Made by a program: the position numbers and the translations under genes. Positions 9,362 through 21,317 of a stretch of DNA of 64,000 nt are shown here, in pieces (within the stretch, counting starts at the first letter, position 1; the number at the start of each line of letters is the position of its first letter). The stretch is from Larimichthys crocea (Eukaryota; Chordata; Actinopteri; Sciaenidae), in the NCBI RefSeq assembly GCF_000972845.2, contig NC_040020.1:578415-642414 (forward strand). The letters run 5' to 3'. The notes beneath the pieces are model-generated. The model made no database searches. It was given only the letters and a program-made list of their open reading frames with translations, and was not told the origin of the DNA.

Positions 9362-12300
9362 TCAGTACTCAGTGCTGAAATGCTTGTTGACTTTGAAAAC
9401 AGGAACATAGATAATGAGGCTGATGAGGAAGAACTGCTTCTGCTCCTTCAACCAGACCAGACTCATCTTCACCTGACCCTCCGGGTTCTGGTAGTCCATC
9501 GCGAAGTGCTCGCCGCTGTAGTCGGAGGACGGCGTCTTCTTCACCATGGTGACGCGGATGGGCGAGCTGACGCACCAGAAGGGTTTCTGGATCTCGTCGA
9601 GCAGGGTCAGCGATATGATGCAGCAGTTCTGAGAAAGAACCATCAGAGCTGAGAAAAAGGGATCTGACCCAAAACGAAACTCAGTCTGCTGAGCTGTCAC
9701 ACAAAACTGACGTCTACGACCACAGTTTAACTTGTCAACAATGACACGGGATTTCCAAAAAATTCAACTAGTCAATGTTTTCTCGTGATAAACACCCGTG
9801 TTTAAAGAAGTTATCTCAGCCTCGTGTCTTTCTTCCAGGAGCCTGAACTCAAACACGGTTTTATCTGAGACAAAAATGTTTTAATAAATGTATCAGTTAT
9901 TTAAAACATACCACATTATTACAGTACTAACTGATCCGAGTCTGTAGTAATCATTACAACACACGTTATTTGACTTTCTGGAGATTAAAGGCTAATCGCA
10001 GGATCGATCACATCAGTTCCAGACGATAATTCACAGATTCACTGCGGTTTATTTTTAACTGAGAGGAAGCATTGAGAAACCGGTCAAAATAAAACACCCT
10101 GTGCGGATTCCCAAACAGAAATGGAAACAATTTAATCTACTTACCCGTGACAGAAGCATATGAACCAAAGAAAAACGACCAAACCTGAGCAAGTTAACGA
10201 AGTGCGGCGGGCAAAGTGCTTCTGAAAAGCTCCTGGTGGGATACGACGCCGCGTGGAGAACGGACCAAAAACAGTGTCGCAAGCGTCGTGGAAGGAATAC
10301 TTCAGTAGAAGTACAACAACCACGATTACTACTAGTGTACAGTGTTACAGTGAAGGTCCATTCTTTCACAGCCACCTTTTCTGTCCTCTGCTACCACTGC
10401 TGAAGCCTCTCTGAGCTAAAGTTAAGGTGACGAGACCTCAATGAATCTTCTCAACTAACTCTCAGCAAGAATGTCGAACTGTTCCGTTAATATGCTGCCT
10501 AATTATGTCTCTTTTTGATGGTCAGATGGTGTGAATATGAAGCTGTTTGTGGCTGTACTGCCTTCATGGTTTTGGGTACATGTACCTCTACTGAGCCCTC
10601 CAGGGCGTCGCTCTTCCAGGGCATTGTGATGTTTCCGGACATCGCTCTGTGCTGGGATAAGTTGGTCCTGTTGATGACCCTGAGCTCCACCCATCCACGC
10701 TGGATCTGGACTGATCGCAGCAACACAACAAACTTCAGGTGGAGCTGTTAACTCTGTCAGGTGGAGCTGGTTACTCTGCCTGATAATCAGATTACCTGTG
10801 TGGCAGGAGAGTTTACAGAAGTGTCCTAACATGATCTCAGAGCCGGTGTTGTGCAGGACAAAGTGCAGCGCGTAGCCGTGCAGACCGAACTCAGGGTCCA
10901 AGTCATCCACGGGTGGAAGGTCTGCAGGTTCAGAGTACGGGCTGCAGGAAGGGACAAACAGGATGAGACACCAGAGGACAACCTGAACACATGATCAGTT
11001 TAAGACAGGTGAACTGACCAGACCGGAGATCCCAGCAGACTCTTCTCCACCAGCTTGTGGAGGTGAAGGCTGACCATGATGAAGGCAACGTCACTCTGAC
11101 CCTACACACACATACACACACACACACACACACATTTCCACAGACTTCAGTGTGTTTGAGTGTTTTCAGTTTCAGCAGGTCTGTGCCGCCCTCTGCTGGC
11201 CGACGCAGAGATCCACCTCAGCTCTTCACTCTGTTTCTGTGTGAAGACAAACAGCTGAACAATCACGTCACTCACCCTCCAGATGCCTACGATGAAGCCG
11301 GGCGGCAGATGCATCAGTTTGATCAGCCTGTCTTTGCCGAAGAACCAACCGGGCTGAGTCTTCATGTCCAGCTTTAAAATCAGAGAGCGCCACGCCGGCC
11401 TGAAGCAGAGGAGGAAGGAGAGGCGAAGGCGTGACAGTGGAAGGGATGAGGCGCCGTAAAAGGACGAGCGTATCTTACCTCCTGACTTCGGGGCTCTTCG
11501 GCGCCTCCTTCCGGACTCCGTGCAGCTGGATGTTGCTGATGTGATGGTATTTGGGGAAGCTCCCGTTGCTCCAGCAGACGATCGCAGACGACTTGAAGAA
11601 GTACGCTCGGCTCTGCTCCATCGTCTTCTCGTGTCCGAAACGATCGCACACCGTCAGCTCCCAGCTCACGTTCAGGCTCCTGGAGGAAACACACGAGGCT
11701 GAGATGTTTCTTTGAACACGGGTCTTTAACATGTGAGCCACGTCTCGTACCTGAGGACTCGCTCCGTGTGCTTGGGTAGTCCGGTGTATGGATTGATGTC
11801 CGTCAGCTCTCTCCTCCACTTGCTCATTTCCTGTCCAGCGACGGTCCTGAAGTACAGCTTCTTCCAGCGACCCGCCGACTGATCCTCCGCCTCCGCGGGG
11901 TCGACCTTCAGCGCCGGCTCGTCCCACCACTTCGGCTTCCACACTTGCTTCCCAAACTCTGCGTTGTAAATCTTATGCCACATGACACTACAGTGAAAGA
12001 AGGTCACAGCTAGACACTGGGCTACTGAGGCCACGCCCCCTACCTGCACAGGTGATTTCTGTACCTGGACCACACTTTAGAGCCCAGAGCACACAGAGAC
12101 TGTTGAAGACACACATGTGAGCTGGTGGACTACATAAGATTGTTCAATGACTTGATAAACAGTTATATATATTACATAAATGTGTTTTGTTGCAATCTGT
12201 TTGATTGGAAATTTACTGGAAACTTTCCCGCCCTTTTGCAACTCTAGGCACAACAAGTTATCGAGTAAGAACTCTGCGTAACCCTGAGCGGCGATCGTCC

Positions 12301-14902
12301 ACCGGCAAAACACCAAATGATCTGAGCTAGCTGAAGAAGTGGAAGCACTGCGGAGACTTCTCGTGACAGTTCAGACTTTGAGGAATTGCGTCAGACGTAC
12401 TCGTCGCTGGAAAGCCGGTGGAAGAGCTTGCTGACGTGGCCGATGCAGAAGAGCGAGGGGCTGTCCAGGTACGACAGGATCTTGATCAGGATCTCAGACG
12501 GCAGCCTGAAGAAAAAGAAACCACGAAAGACCGGACACATTGCAACCGCTTATGTTGTTAGTATGTTAAAGATACGACTTAAAGATTGCTCAGACAGTCT
12601 TCATCTGGGTTGTCCTGTTGGCCACCAGCAGTTTGATCGCAATGTTTGCAACCGTTCTTGTTGTGTGTTTACGATTACTCCGCCCCTGATTACCTGATTA
12701 AATATTCTGTAAATGTCAGAAACTGTGAAAAATTCCCACATCCAAAGCTGAAATACGGGTGTTTAAATATCGTGTAACCTTTGAGACTGTGAAGCCAAAA
12801 TACTGCAGTTCATCAAACGTCCACTTGAGTCAGTCTCCATAAGTCCCCATGTCCAAATGTCCAACTTCACAGCAGAAATAAACATGTCTACAGCCTGGTA
12901 CAAAACTACGGAAGCCCTAAAGGGTCATACATACATAAATTTTATTCCACCCGTTTTCCCGTGATAACGAGATAATTAAATGGAGATCTGGAGAAAACAA
13001 AAGTGTTTAGTGTATTAAATCATTGCAGGAAACATCATTTAGTGTAGCAATGTCAGAGAAACAGGTCTCAAAACATTTCAAACAGTCACTGAGTTTGAAA
13101 TACAGATAGTCAGTTTAGATTTTCAGGGTATTTATGACGACATCAGGCGCCTCCGATAAAGCTTAAGCCTTGCTCGCCGTCTTCTCAGATGACGCCCACT
13201 AATGTTTACGTTATCTACAGCAAGGCATGAAGTCGGGCCGTGATTGAACAGACCCTCCAGGAATGCGCAATGTTGCGATTTGCAACTTCAACGCAACTTC
13301 AGTGAATCCCCGTGAATTCAGGGCGGTGTTGCAATTTTAACCAATCGCCGCGATCTTTCCGGAACTTCCGCGCAGTCTGCCCGGGGGGATTGAACTCGGC
13401 GGGTCAGGGACGCCCGCACGGTGCGGGAGGATCCCCTCGTGGGACCGCTCCCTGGCGCGACTGTCGAATCGCAACTTATCGCAACTTTCACTTCCTTCGG
13501 CAAGAAAAACGCAACAAAATGTAAAAAGTACCGCAACTTTCACCACAAAGAAAAACGCAACAAAATGTAAAAAGTACCGCAACTTTCACCACAATTTTTT
13601 TGAAAACCTGCAGATCACGCAACTATTTCAAAAAAGGCAGCGAAATCCTGGTGGGACTGATTGAAGACGTACGTGATGATCGATGTTCTCCTGCTACACT
13701 AAATGATGTTTCCTGCAGTGATTTAATACTCTAGACCAGTGGTCCCCAACCGGGCCGCGGACCGGTACCGGTCCATGGGTCATTTAGTACCGGGCCACAC
13801 AGAAATATATATTATAATATATTGATGTTTCAATTTAAAAAATGGCCGGATTCTTTCCCAATTACATCCGTCTGTGCCTCTTGACACACGTTAAGACAGG
13901 CTCGTCTCGGTCCCTCAAAGCTAGCAAAAATGAGTAAAAAACAAACGTCTTTGGAAAGCTTCTTCAGCGACCAAAACTAAATTATGGATAGACTGGACAT
14001 AGGGAACACACTTCGGGTGTCATTGTCTCCCATTACTCCTAGATGGGGCCGGTTTGTTGCGGAGAAACAAGCTCAGGGCTCCCACTAATTCAGCGTAATG
14101 GTGAGTTGTATTTTTATGCACTTTATATTTGTTTTTATGCCGGTCGCATCATTTTATTTTGTCGTATTTACCCCCCACACCTTGAAGGCCGGTCCGTGAA
14201 AATACTGTCTTACATGAGACCGGTCCGTGGCGCAGAAAAGGTTGGGGACTGATGCTCTAGACGATCGTTTTGTTTTCTCCAGAATTATCTCGTTATCACG
14301 GGAAACAGGTGGAATAAAATGTATGACGTATGACCCTTTAGGGCTTCCGTACAGAAGAGGTTTGGTCTCTATAGCTACTTTCCCCGTTCATGACAACATT
14401 ATAAACATTATAAACATTATAACATGTATAAAATGTAATATTACATATTTGCTAAAGATGTTTAATAGCTAACTCACCTTTCGATGAAGTTTTCTCTGGA
14501 TGAAGTTTTCACTTTCTGTCTCTCTGAGCGGCTGGAGACAAATAAAATACATTAAAATGTTAAATAAATGTAAATATTATACAATTTATATAAATGTAAA
14601 TGATGTAGCAGGAATGTAGCATGTAGCTACCTGCGCTCTTTCCCGCCGACCGAGCTCGGAGCTCCTCTCAGCGGCCGTTTCCTCCTCCTGCCGCCCCGCT
14701 GCCTTCCACCTGGACCCGGCTGTCCTCCACCTGGACCCGGCTGTCCTCCACCTGGACCGGGCTGTCCTCCACTTGGACCCCGCTGTCCTCCACCTGGACC
14801 CGGCTGTCTCTCACCTGGACCCCGCTGTCCTCCACCTGGACCCGGTTTTCTCTCCAATCCCGCCAACAAACTCCGAAAAAACTCCCCTCGTCCCGCCGCC
14901 AT
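9362..14902 (-). CDS. fbxo15: F-box only protein 15, ten coding exons, complete
   Basis: Coding exons on the minus strand: 14902-14631, 14531-14478, 12505-12401, 11987-11751, 11679-11479, 11399-11276, 11101-11019, 10941-10796, 10710-10586, 9628-9362. All junctions are GT-AG with matching phases, giving 537 codons, against about 510 residues in human. Exon 3 encodes the F-box (LPSEILIKILSYLD), which binds SKP1 in SCF ubiquitin ligases; the rest would select substrate. Conserved FBXO15 blocks recognised: MWHKIYNAEFG, NPYTGLP, VSWELTV, KDRLIKL, FGLHGYALH, LTLLDE..KPFWC and the C-terminal HFSTEY. The mammalian gene is known as a pluripotency marker (OCT4/SOX2 target). Exon 1 is unusual, with a 21-bp repeat encoding Gly/Pro/Gln-rich heptads. 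Introns are short except intron 2 (about 2 kb), which carries nested transposons, and intron 9 (957 bp, nothing recognised). Intron 8 is only 85 bp. Confidence 0.9.
11103..11132. repeat. CA microsatellite in fbxo15 intron 6
   Basis: A CA/TG run lies directly against the acceptor of exon 7 (11101 downwards); on the minus strand it forms the tract before the AG. Confidence 0.7.
12803..12908 (+). repeat. Dispersed repeat B, left part (host of transposon insertion)
   Basis: Sequence containing CAGTCTCCATAAGTCCCCAT and ending CAGCCTGGTACAAAAC recurs at 24331-24505, 54665-54945 and 57787-58045, and inverted at 58694-58742. Here it is split: its continuation (TTTGGTCTCTATAGCTAC..) resumes at 14352-14400 on the far side of the transposon at 12909-14349. 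The class is unknown. Confidence 0.75.
12909..14349. mobile_element. DNA transposon with long terminal inverted repeats, itself interrupted
   Basis: Left end CGGAAGCCCTAAAGGGTCAT and right end ATGACCCTTTAGGGCTTCCG are inverted matches. The inverted similarity continues inward for roughly 140 bp per arm (shared CCCGTGATAACGAGATAAT, GGAGAAAACAAAA, GCAGGAAACATCATTTAGTGTAGCA). TA lies on both sides and may be the target duplication. The centre (about 13250-13650) is GC-rich and holds two copies of a roughly 50-bp unit containing AACGCAACAAAATGTAAAAA. No transposase is present, so it is non-autonomous. A hAT-type element sits in its right arm. The whole lies in fbxo15 intron 2. Confidence 0.75.
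13737..14254. mobile_element. Non-autonomous hAT-type element, 518 bp, with 8-bp target duplication
   Basis: Ends are CAGTGGTCCCCAACC and, on the right, GGTTGGGGACTGATG (inverted match with a few changes). The octamer CTCTAGAC flanks both sides (13729-13736 and 14255-14262), the 8-bp duplication expected of hAT transposition. No transposase is encoded. It interrupts the right arm of the element at 12909-14349 and is therefore the younger insertion. The equivalent site in the second copy (near 19278) lacks it. Confidence 0.88.
14699..14845 (-). repeat. fbxo15: Coding 21-bp minisatellite in fbxo15 exon 1
   Basis: Seven copies of a 21-bp unit encode heptads of the form PGPGGGQ or RGPGERQ, residues about 20-68 of FBXO15. 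The unit length keeps the frame. The noisy second copy of this region (about 19710-20000) has a different number and order of units with frame breaks. Human FBXO15 also has a Gly-rich amino end but not this heptad array. Confidence 0.85.
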
Positions 14903-15269
14903 CACGGAGTTTAACGAAGACGGCCACTTCCGGTCAGCGTGGTTTTTCACAATAAAACACAAGTGGTCAAAAACCACCAGGTGACAGTTTTACCTGAGCT
15001 TATCACTTAAATGTCCTTAATTTACCCATTAATTAATGACTCGTTGAGTCAACTTTTGTTGTTAATTCCCTATTAATCTAGATTAAGTGTTGGGTCGATC
15101 CATAGAGTTGAATATTTAAGGAATTACACTCAATTTAACACTTAGGACATTCACAGAGTGATTAATTGATTGTTAAATGGAAAAGTGATTAACTTACTAT
15201 CACAGAGAAAGTACAAAATATCCCAGATTAGCACCCATCACAGCAAATGGTGTTTTCCAGCATAGAAAA
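14903..15269. other. 5' flank of fbxo15
   Basis: AT-rich sequence immediately upstream of the fbxo15 start codon, presumably leader and promoter. No clear TATA box or CpG-rich core can be assigned. Confidence 0.35.
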
Positions 15270-16125
15270 TGTGATAATGTGTCCTCTGTGATGTCTTCCA
15301 GCAGAGACAACATGATTAATGTCTTCCAGGGTTTCTTCTAAAGGAGAAGACATGATAATGTTTGCTCTACGGTGCTCTTAAAATATTGTACATGCCATCT
15401 AGGGTGTAAAATCTGTGGTAAATGCTCTCTAGTGTGCCCTTCAACTGGAGAACCCATGATAAATTGTCCTTTAGGATGTCTTCCAGTGGAGAAAACATGA
15501 TAATGTGCCCTCTGTGGTGTCTTCCAGTGGAGAAAACATAATAAACTTCCCACTAATGTGTTTTCCAATGAAGCAAAGTGCCCCCTATGCTGCCCTTTAA
15601 TTGGAGAAAATATAATGAATACCATCTAGGGTGTCCTTCCAGTGGTAAAATCAGTGGTAAATGGTCTCTAGTGTGCCTTTCAACTGGAGAAACCATGATA
15701 AAGTGTCCTCTATGGTGTCTTATAGTGGAAAAAACACAATAAATTGTCCTTTAGGATGTCTTATAATGGAGAAAACATGATAAATTGTCCTCTATGATGT
15801 CTTCCAGTGGAGAAAATGTGATAAAGTGTTCTCTAGGGTGTCTTCCACTGGAGAAAACATGATTATGTGCCCTCTGTGGTGTCTTCCACTGGAGAAAACA
15901 TGATAAACTGTCCTTTAGGATGTCTTCCAGTGGAGAAAACATGACTATGTGTCCGCTGTGGTGTCTTCCACTGGAGAAAACATGATAAATTGTCCTTTAG
16001 GATGTCTTCCAGTGGAGAAAACGTGATAAACTGCCCACTAAGGTGTTTACCAGTGGAGAAAAGTGGCCCCTATGCTGCCCTTTAATTGGAGAAAATGTAA
16101 TAAATGTCCTGTAGGGTGTCTTTGG
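15270..16125. repeat. 38-39-bp minisatellite upstream of fbxo15
   Basis: About twenty diverged copies of a unit like GTCTTCCAGTGGAGAAAACA plus TGATAAATTGTCCTCTATGGT. Length and sequence vary between units (some end in TTTAATTGGAGAAAAT). Open frames within it are by-products of the repeat. A noisy second copy lies at about 20340-21150. Confidence 0.85.
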
Positions 16126-16231
16126 TGAGATGTGGACTCCTTTACACTCTGTGTACTGTGTAAACTTCCTTGTGTTGTTTTACATTAGAAAAAAACAATT
16201 CAAAAGAAGGCGTGGTGCTTATTTCTGAGTT

Positions 16232-16243
16232 AGTTACTTCTGC

Positions 16244-16281
<38 letters not shown>
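16232..16281. repeat. GT microsatellite
   Basis: A run of roughly 25 GT dinucleotides. A longer counterpart lies at about 21264-21316 in the second copy of this region. Confidence 0.9.
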
Positions 16282-16283
<2 letters not shown>

Positions 16284-16518
16284 TCTTACATAAGTCACTC
16301 TGTAATTTAACTAAAAGCCGTGAAACCTGAGAGCACACACACTTACACACTTACACACTTACACACACCGTGGCTGAACAAACTTTATTGTCAACACAAC
16401 ACTGCCCAGGAGCAACACAAAGAGACGTCTGCGTGTCTGATGTAAACAACTTGTTGGTCTCCAAGCAGCCAAATAAACAATCTCACAGTGTGTAAGCGAT
16501 GATGTCCTCAAATGGAAA

Positions 16519-17635
16519 ATGCTGGACGAGGCAGAGATGAAGAACACCACCCGGCTCTGCTTCACCTTCAGCATCATTCTCAGTTTTCTGGGACTCCAAG
16601 CACTTAAACTCTGGAAAAATTCCTCCTCTGCTCCGAGCTGGTGAGTTTAATCATTGTTTAGTCTGATCTGACGTGGTGTGAAGCATCAGTCCATGTTCTG
16701 GTCTCCTGCAGTTTGATTTAAGGAGTTAGTTTGGGTTGAAAGCTCCAGAAAATGCAGGTAAAATGTATTGTTTTGCTTTTTACAAAGTCAGAAATGAGTT
16801 GTAAAAGTAATCAGTGCTACAAATAGTAATAATAATCTGCTTTCTGATGGACAAAACCTTTTGATTTGGCTCTTTGCTGTTTGTTAAACCTCCTTTTAAA
16901 GCTGCATTCATCAATATTTTAAAGTACTAACGGATCAAATGACAATGTGTCATGTCAAAAGGTACTGTCCTCTCTTCAGTTGTATCTGTCAAATAAAGCT
17001 CAAAAATATATATCCACACACAGCCACAAGTTAGTCAACAGGTTCAGCATATAGCAGCTGTTAGTAAAAGCCACATTACTTCAGGTTCACATAGAAAGCT
17101 GTTAGAAAGTGTTTTTATCAAAACCAAGTCACATTGTTACAGAGCGTGACTTCAAGAACCCTGTTTCTGTGTTCAGTCCTCCAAAGAACTTTAAACAACA
17201 ACAAAAGGTTCTTAAGGATAAAAAGAAAACTTGAAGTGCTCCAGAGAAATGATCAATACATGGTCAAATCAATCAGTAAACAAGATAAAAAGTAAGTACT
17301 GCGAGGTGAAACATTAGAAACAATAGAAGCAGGAAAAGTATAGAAGCAATATATCTTGTTTTTAAGGCGGTATGTGCAAACGTTCACAGTATAATGAATA
17401 TTTGTAACATGTAAAAAAATGCATAATCCAGAAGACGCTTCTAGTTTTGGTTTCACGGCTCATTTCCTGTCTGGTTCACGCTCAGTTCTCTTTCAGTCAG
17501 AAACAAGCTGTGAAAAAAAATAAAAAATCCACCCAAGACGACAGCAAACAGCAGAGAGACAGTCAGAGACGAGCCGGGGACACAGACCAACGCTCAGATG
17601 TTAAAGTTGTTATTAATATCAGCAGTTTTATTTGA
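16519..17635 (+). CDS. Doubtful two-exon gene for a small membrane protein
   Basis: Exon 16519-16640 starts at ATG and ends AGCTG before an excellent donor GTGAGT. Exon 17497-17635 follows TTCTCTTTCAG in matching phase and ends in a stop, for 86 codons in all. The product would have one hydrophobic segment (LCFTFSIILSFLGLQAL) and a Lys/Gln-rich tail. No family is recognised. A rival reading is a minus-strand terminal exon over the same bases: an open frame ending in HFPFEDIIAYTL before TGA, then AATAAA about 100 bp on (minus, near 16390). Only one can be real, and perhaps neither is. In the second copy both readings are broken by indels. Confidence 0.2.
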
Positions 17636-18135
17636 TCTTCAGGTGTTACACAACCTGCACTCAACCTCAACACAATATCATCATATTTATTTATCTTTTT
17701 TAATGAAAATAAGAATAACATTTTAAACTGTTTACATTTTATACATCACAGTAACCTCGGCTGATATTCTGCCAGTGCGTATAAATAATAAATCCAACAC
17801 CTCATTGAGACTGTTAATGAGTCACTGTACTGTCATACTGATGCAGAAATATAACAGGAAGCTACACTATATATATATATATATATATATATAGTGTAGC
17901 TTCCTGTTATATTTCTGCTTCAGTATGACAGTACAGTGACTCATTAACAGTCTCAATGAGGTGTTGGATTTATTATTTATACGCACTGGCAGAATATCAG
18001 CCGAGGTTACTGTGATGTATAAAATGTAAACAGTTTAAAATGTTATTCTTATTTTCATTAAAAAAGATAAATAAATATGATGATATTGTGTTGAGGTTGA
18101 GTGCAGGTTGTGTAACACCTGAAGATCAAATAAAA
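17626..18135. repeat. Near-perfect palindrome with 255-bp arms
   Basis: The right arm (17881-18135) is the reverse complement of 17626-17880 with only one mismatch noticed (GATGCAG versus GAAGCAG). The centre is an AT dinucleotide run at about 17868-17893. The right arm ends exactly at the gap beginning 18136. In the second copy (about 22600-22800) the left arm runs through an AT-rich centre into unique sequence without folding back. This fits a fold-back read or assembly artefact better than a genomic palindrome. Confidence 0.93.
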
Positions 18136-18256
18136 NNNNNNNNNNNNNNNNNNNNNNNNNNNNNNNNNNNNNNNNNNNNNNNNNNNNNNNNNNNNNNNNN
18201 NNNNNNNNNNNNNNNNNNNNNNNNNNNNNNNNNNNNNNNNNNNNNNNNNNNNNNNN
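18136..18256. other. Assembly gap (121 N)
   Basis: Run of 121 unknown bases between the palindrome and the second copy of the fbxo15 5' region. Confidence 1.
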
Positions 18257-21200
18257 GACTTTGAGGAATTGCGTCAGACGTACTCGTCGCTGGAAAGCCG
18301 GTGGAAGAGCTTGCTGACGTGGCCGATGCAGAAGAGCGAGGGGCTGTCCAGGTACGACAGGATCTTGATCAGGATCTCAGACGGCAGCCTGAAGAAAAAG
18401 AAACACGAAAGACCGGACACATTGCAACCGTTTAGTTTTGTATGTTAAAGATACGACTTAAAAGATTGCTCCAGTCCTTCATCTGGTTGTCCTGTTGGCC
18501 ACCAGCAGTTTGATCGCATGTTTGCAACCGTTCCTGTATGTTTACGATTACTCGCCCCTGATTACCTGATTAAATATCTGTAATGTGTAGAAACTGTGAA
18601 AAATTCCCACATCCAAAGCTGAAAATACGGGTGTTTAAATATCTTGTAAGCTTTGAGACTGTGACGTGACGCCAAAAACTGCAGTTCATCAAACGTCCAC
18701 TTGTTTAGTGTATTAAATCATGCAGGGGAAACATTTAGGTAGCAATGTCAGAGAAAGGGTCTCAAAAACATTTCAAACAGTCACTGGTTTGAAAATACGA
18801 ATGTCAGTTTAGATTTTCAGGTATTTATGGACGACTCAGGCGCCTCCGATAAAGTGGAACCCTTGCTCGCCGTCTTCTCAGATGACGCACCTAATGTTTA
18901 CGTATCTACAGCAAGGCATGAAGTCCGGCCGTGATTGAACACACCCTCCAGGATTCGCGATGTTGCGATTTGCAAACTTCAGTGATCCCCGTGAATCAGG
19001 GGCGGGTGTTGCAATTTTAACCAATCGCCGTGATTTTTCCGGAACTCCGCGCAGTCTGCCCGGGGGATTGAACTCGGGGGTCAGGGACGCCCGCACGGTG
19101 CGGGAGGGACTCCCTCGTGGGACCGCTCCCTGGGCGACTGTCGAATCGCAACTTATCGCAACTTTCCCTTGCTCCCGCAACTTTCACCGCGTTTTTTTTT
19201 TAAAACCTCATGCAGTTCAGGCATTTTAGGCCGCAACTATTTCAAAAAAGGCAGCGCGAATCCTGGTGTTTCCTGCAGTGATAGTGACGGTCGTTTGTTT
19301 CTTCTCCAGATCTCCGATTATTATCTCGTTATCACGGGAAAACAGGTGGTAATAAAAATGATGTATGACCCTTTAGGCTTCCGTACAGAACAGGTTTGGT
19401 CTCTTATAGCTACTTTCCCCGTCTCTGACAACATTAAAAACATTATAACATGTATAAAATGTAATTACATATTGCAAAGATGTTTAATAGCTATCACCTT
19501 TCGATGAAGTTTTCTTGGATAACGTTTTCACTTCTGTCTCTCTGTTCTCGGCTCTGAGCGGCTGGAGACAAATAAAACATTAAATATTAAATAAATGTAA
19601 AATATATACATTATATAAATGTAATGATGTAGCAGGAATGTAGCATGTGCTACCTGCGCTCTTTCCCGCCGACCGAGCTCGAGCTCCTCTCACGGCCGTT
19701 TCCTCCTCCTGCCTCCCCGCTGTCCTCCACCTGTACCCGGCTGTCCTCCACCTGGCCCGGCTGTCTCCACCTGGACCCGGCTGTCTTCCTCCACCTGGAC
19801 CCCGCTGTCCTCCACCTGGACCGGGCTGTCCTCCACCTGGACCCGGCTGTCTCCTCACCTGGACCCGCCGTGTCCTCCACTGGACCCCGCTGTCCTCCAC
19901 CTGGACCGGGTGTCTCCCCGACCGGCGTCTCCCTGGACCCGCGTCCTCCACCTGGACCCGCGTCCTCACCTGGACCGGCGTCTCCACCTGGACCCGGTTT
20001 TCTCTCCAACGCCAACAAACTCCGAAAAAAACTCCCCTCGTCCCGCCGCCACCCGGAGTTTAACGAAGGGCCACTTCCGGTCAGCGTGGTTTTTCACAAT
20101 AAACACAAAAGTGGTCAAAAACCACCAGGTGACAGTTTTACCTGAGGCTATCACTTAAATGTCCTAATTACCCATTAATTAGACCGTTGAGTCAACTTTT
20201 GTTTTAATTCCCTATTAATCTAGATTAAGTGTTGGGTCGATCCATAGAGGTTAATTTTAAGGAATTACACTTCATTTAACAAAGGACATTACAGAGTGAT
20301 TAATTGATTGTTAAATGAAAATGATTTACCACTGGTGTTTTCCAGCAGATAGAAAATGTGATAATGTGTCCTCTGTGATATCTTCCCGCGAGACAACATG
20401 ATTAATGTCTTTCCAGGGTTTCTTAAAGGGAGAAGACGTGATAATGTTTGCTTTACTGTCTCTTAAAAATTGTACATGCCATCTAGGGTGTAAATCTGTG
20501 GTAAATGCTCTCTAGTGTGCCCTTCAACTGGAGAACCCATGATAAATTGTCCTTAGGATGTCTTCCCGTGGAGAAAACTGATTATGTGCCCTCTGTGGTG
20601 TCTTCCAGTGGGAAAACATAATAAACTTCCACTAAGGTGTTTTCCAATGAGCAAAGTGCCCCCTATGCTGCCCTTATTGGAGAAAAATATAATGAATGCC
20701 ATCTAGGGTGTCCTTCCGTGGTAAAATCGGTGGTAATGGTCTCTAGTGGCCTTTCAACGGAGAAACCATGATAAAGTGTCCTCTATGGTGTCTTTAGTGG
20801 AAAAAAACACGTAGATTGTCCTTTAGGATGTCTTATAATAGTGAAGAGAAACAGTAAATAGTCTCTATGATGTCTTCATGAAAATGTCGATAAGTGTCCT
20901 CTAGGTGTCTTCCAATGGAGAAAGAGAAAACTATTATGTGCCCTCTGTGGTGTTTCCACTGGAGAAAACTGCTAAATGTCCTTAGGATGTCTTCAGTGGA
21001 GGAACATGACTATGTGTCCGCTGTGGTGTCTTCCACTGGAGAAAACCTGATAAACTGCCCACTAAGGTGTTTACCAGTGAGAAAAGTGGCCCCTATGCTT
21101 CCCTTTAATTGGAGAAAATGTAATAAATGTCCTGTAGGGTGTCTTTGGTGAGATGTGGACTCCTTTACACCTCTTGTACTGTGTAAACTTCCTTGTGTGT

Positions 21201-21270
21201 TTTACATTAGAAAAAAACAATTCAAAAGAAGGTGTGGTCTTATTTGAGTTAGTTACTTCTGCTTGTGTGT

Positions 21271-21317
<47 letters not shown>

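Noticed and set aside
10711..10795. Apparent frameshift in fbxo15 from a 22-bp direct duplication (CAGCTCCACCTG repeated).
   Set aside because: The stretch is an 85-bp intron: donor GTAATC after CACACAG and acceptor GATCAG restore the phase and match the human protein across the junction.
18284..20060. A second F-box gene.
   Set aside because: The exons duplicate fbxo15 exons 1-3 with evenly spread indels and no further exons; an assembly artefact is more likely.
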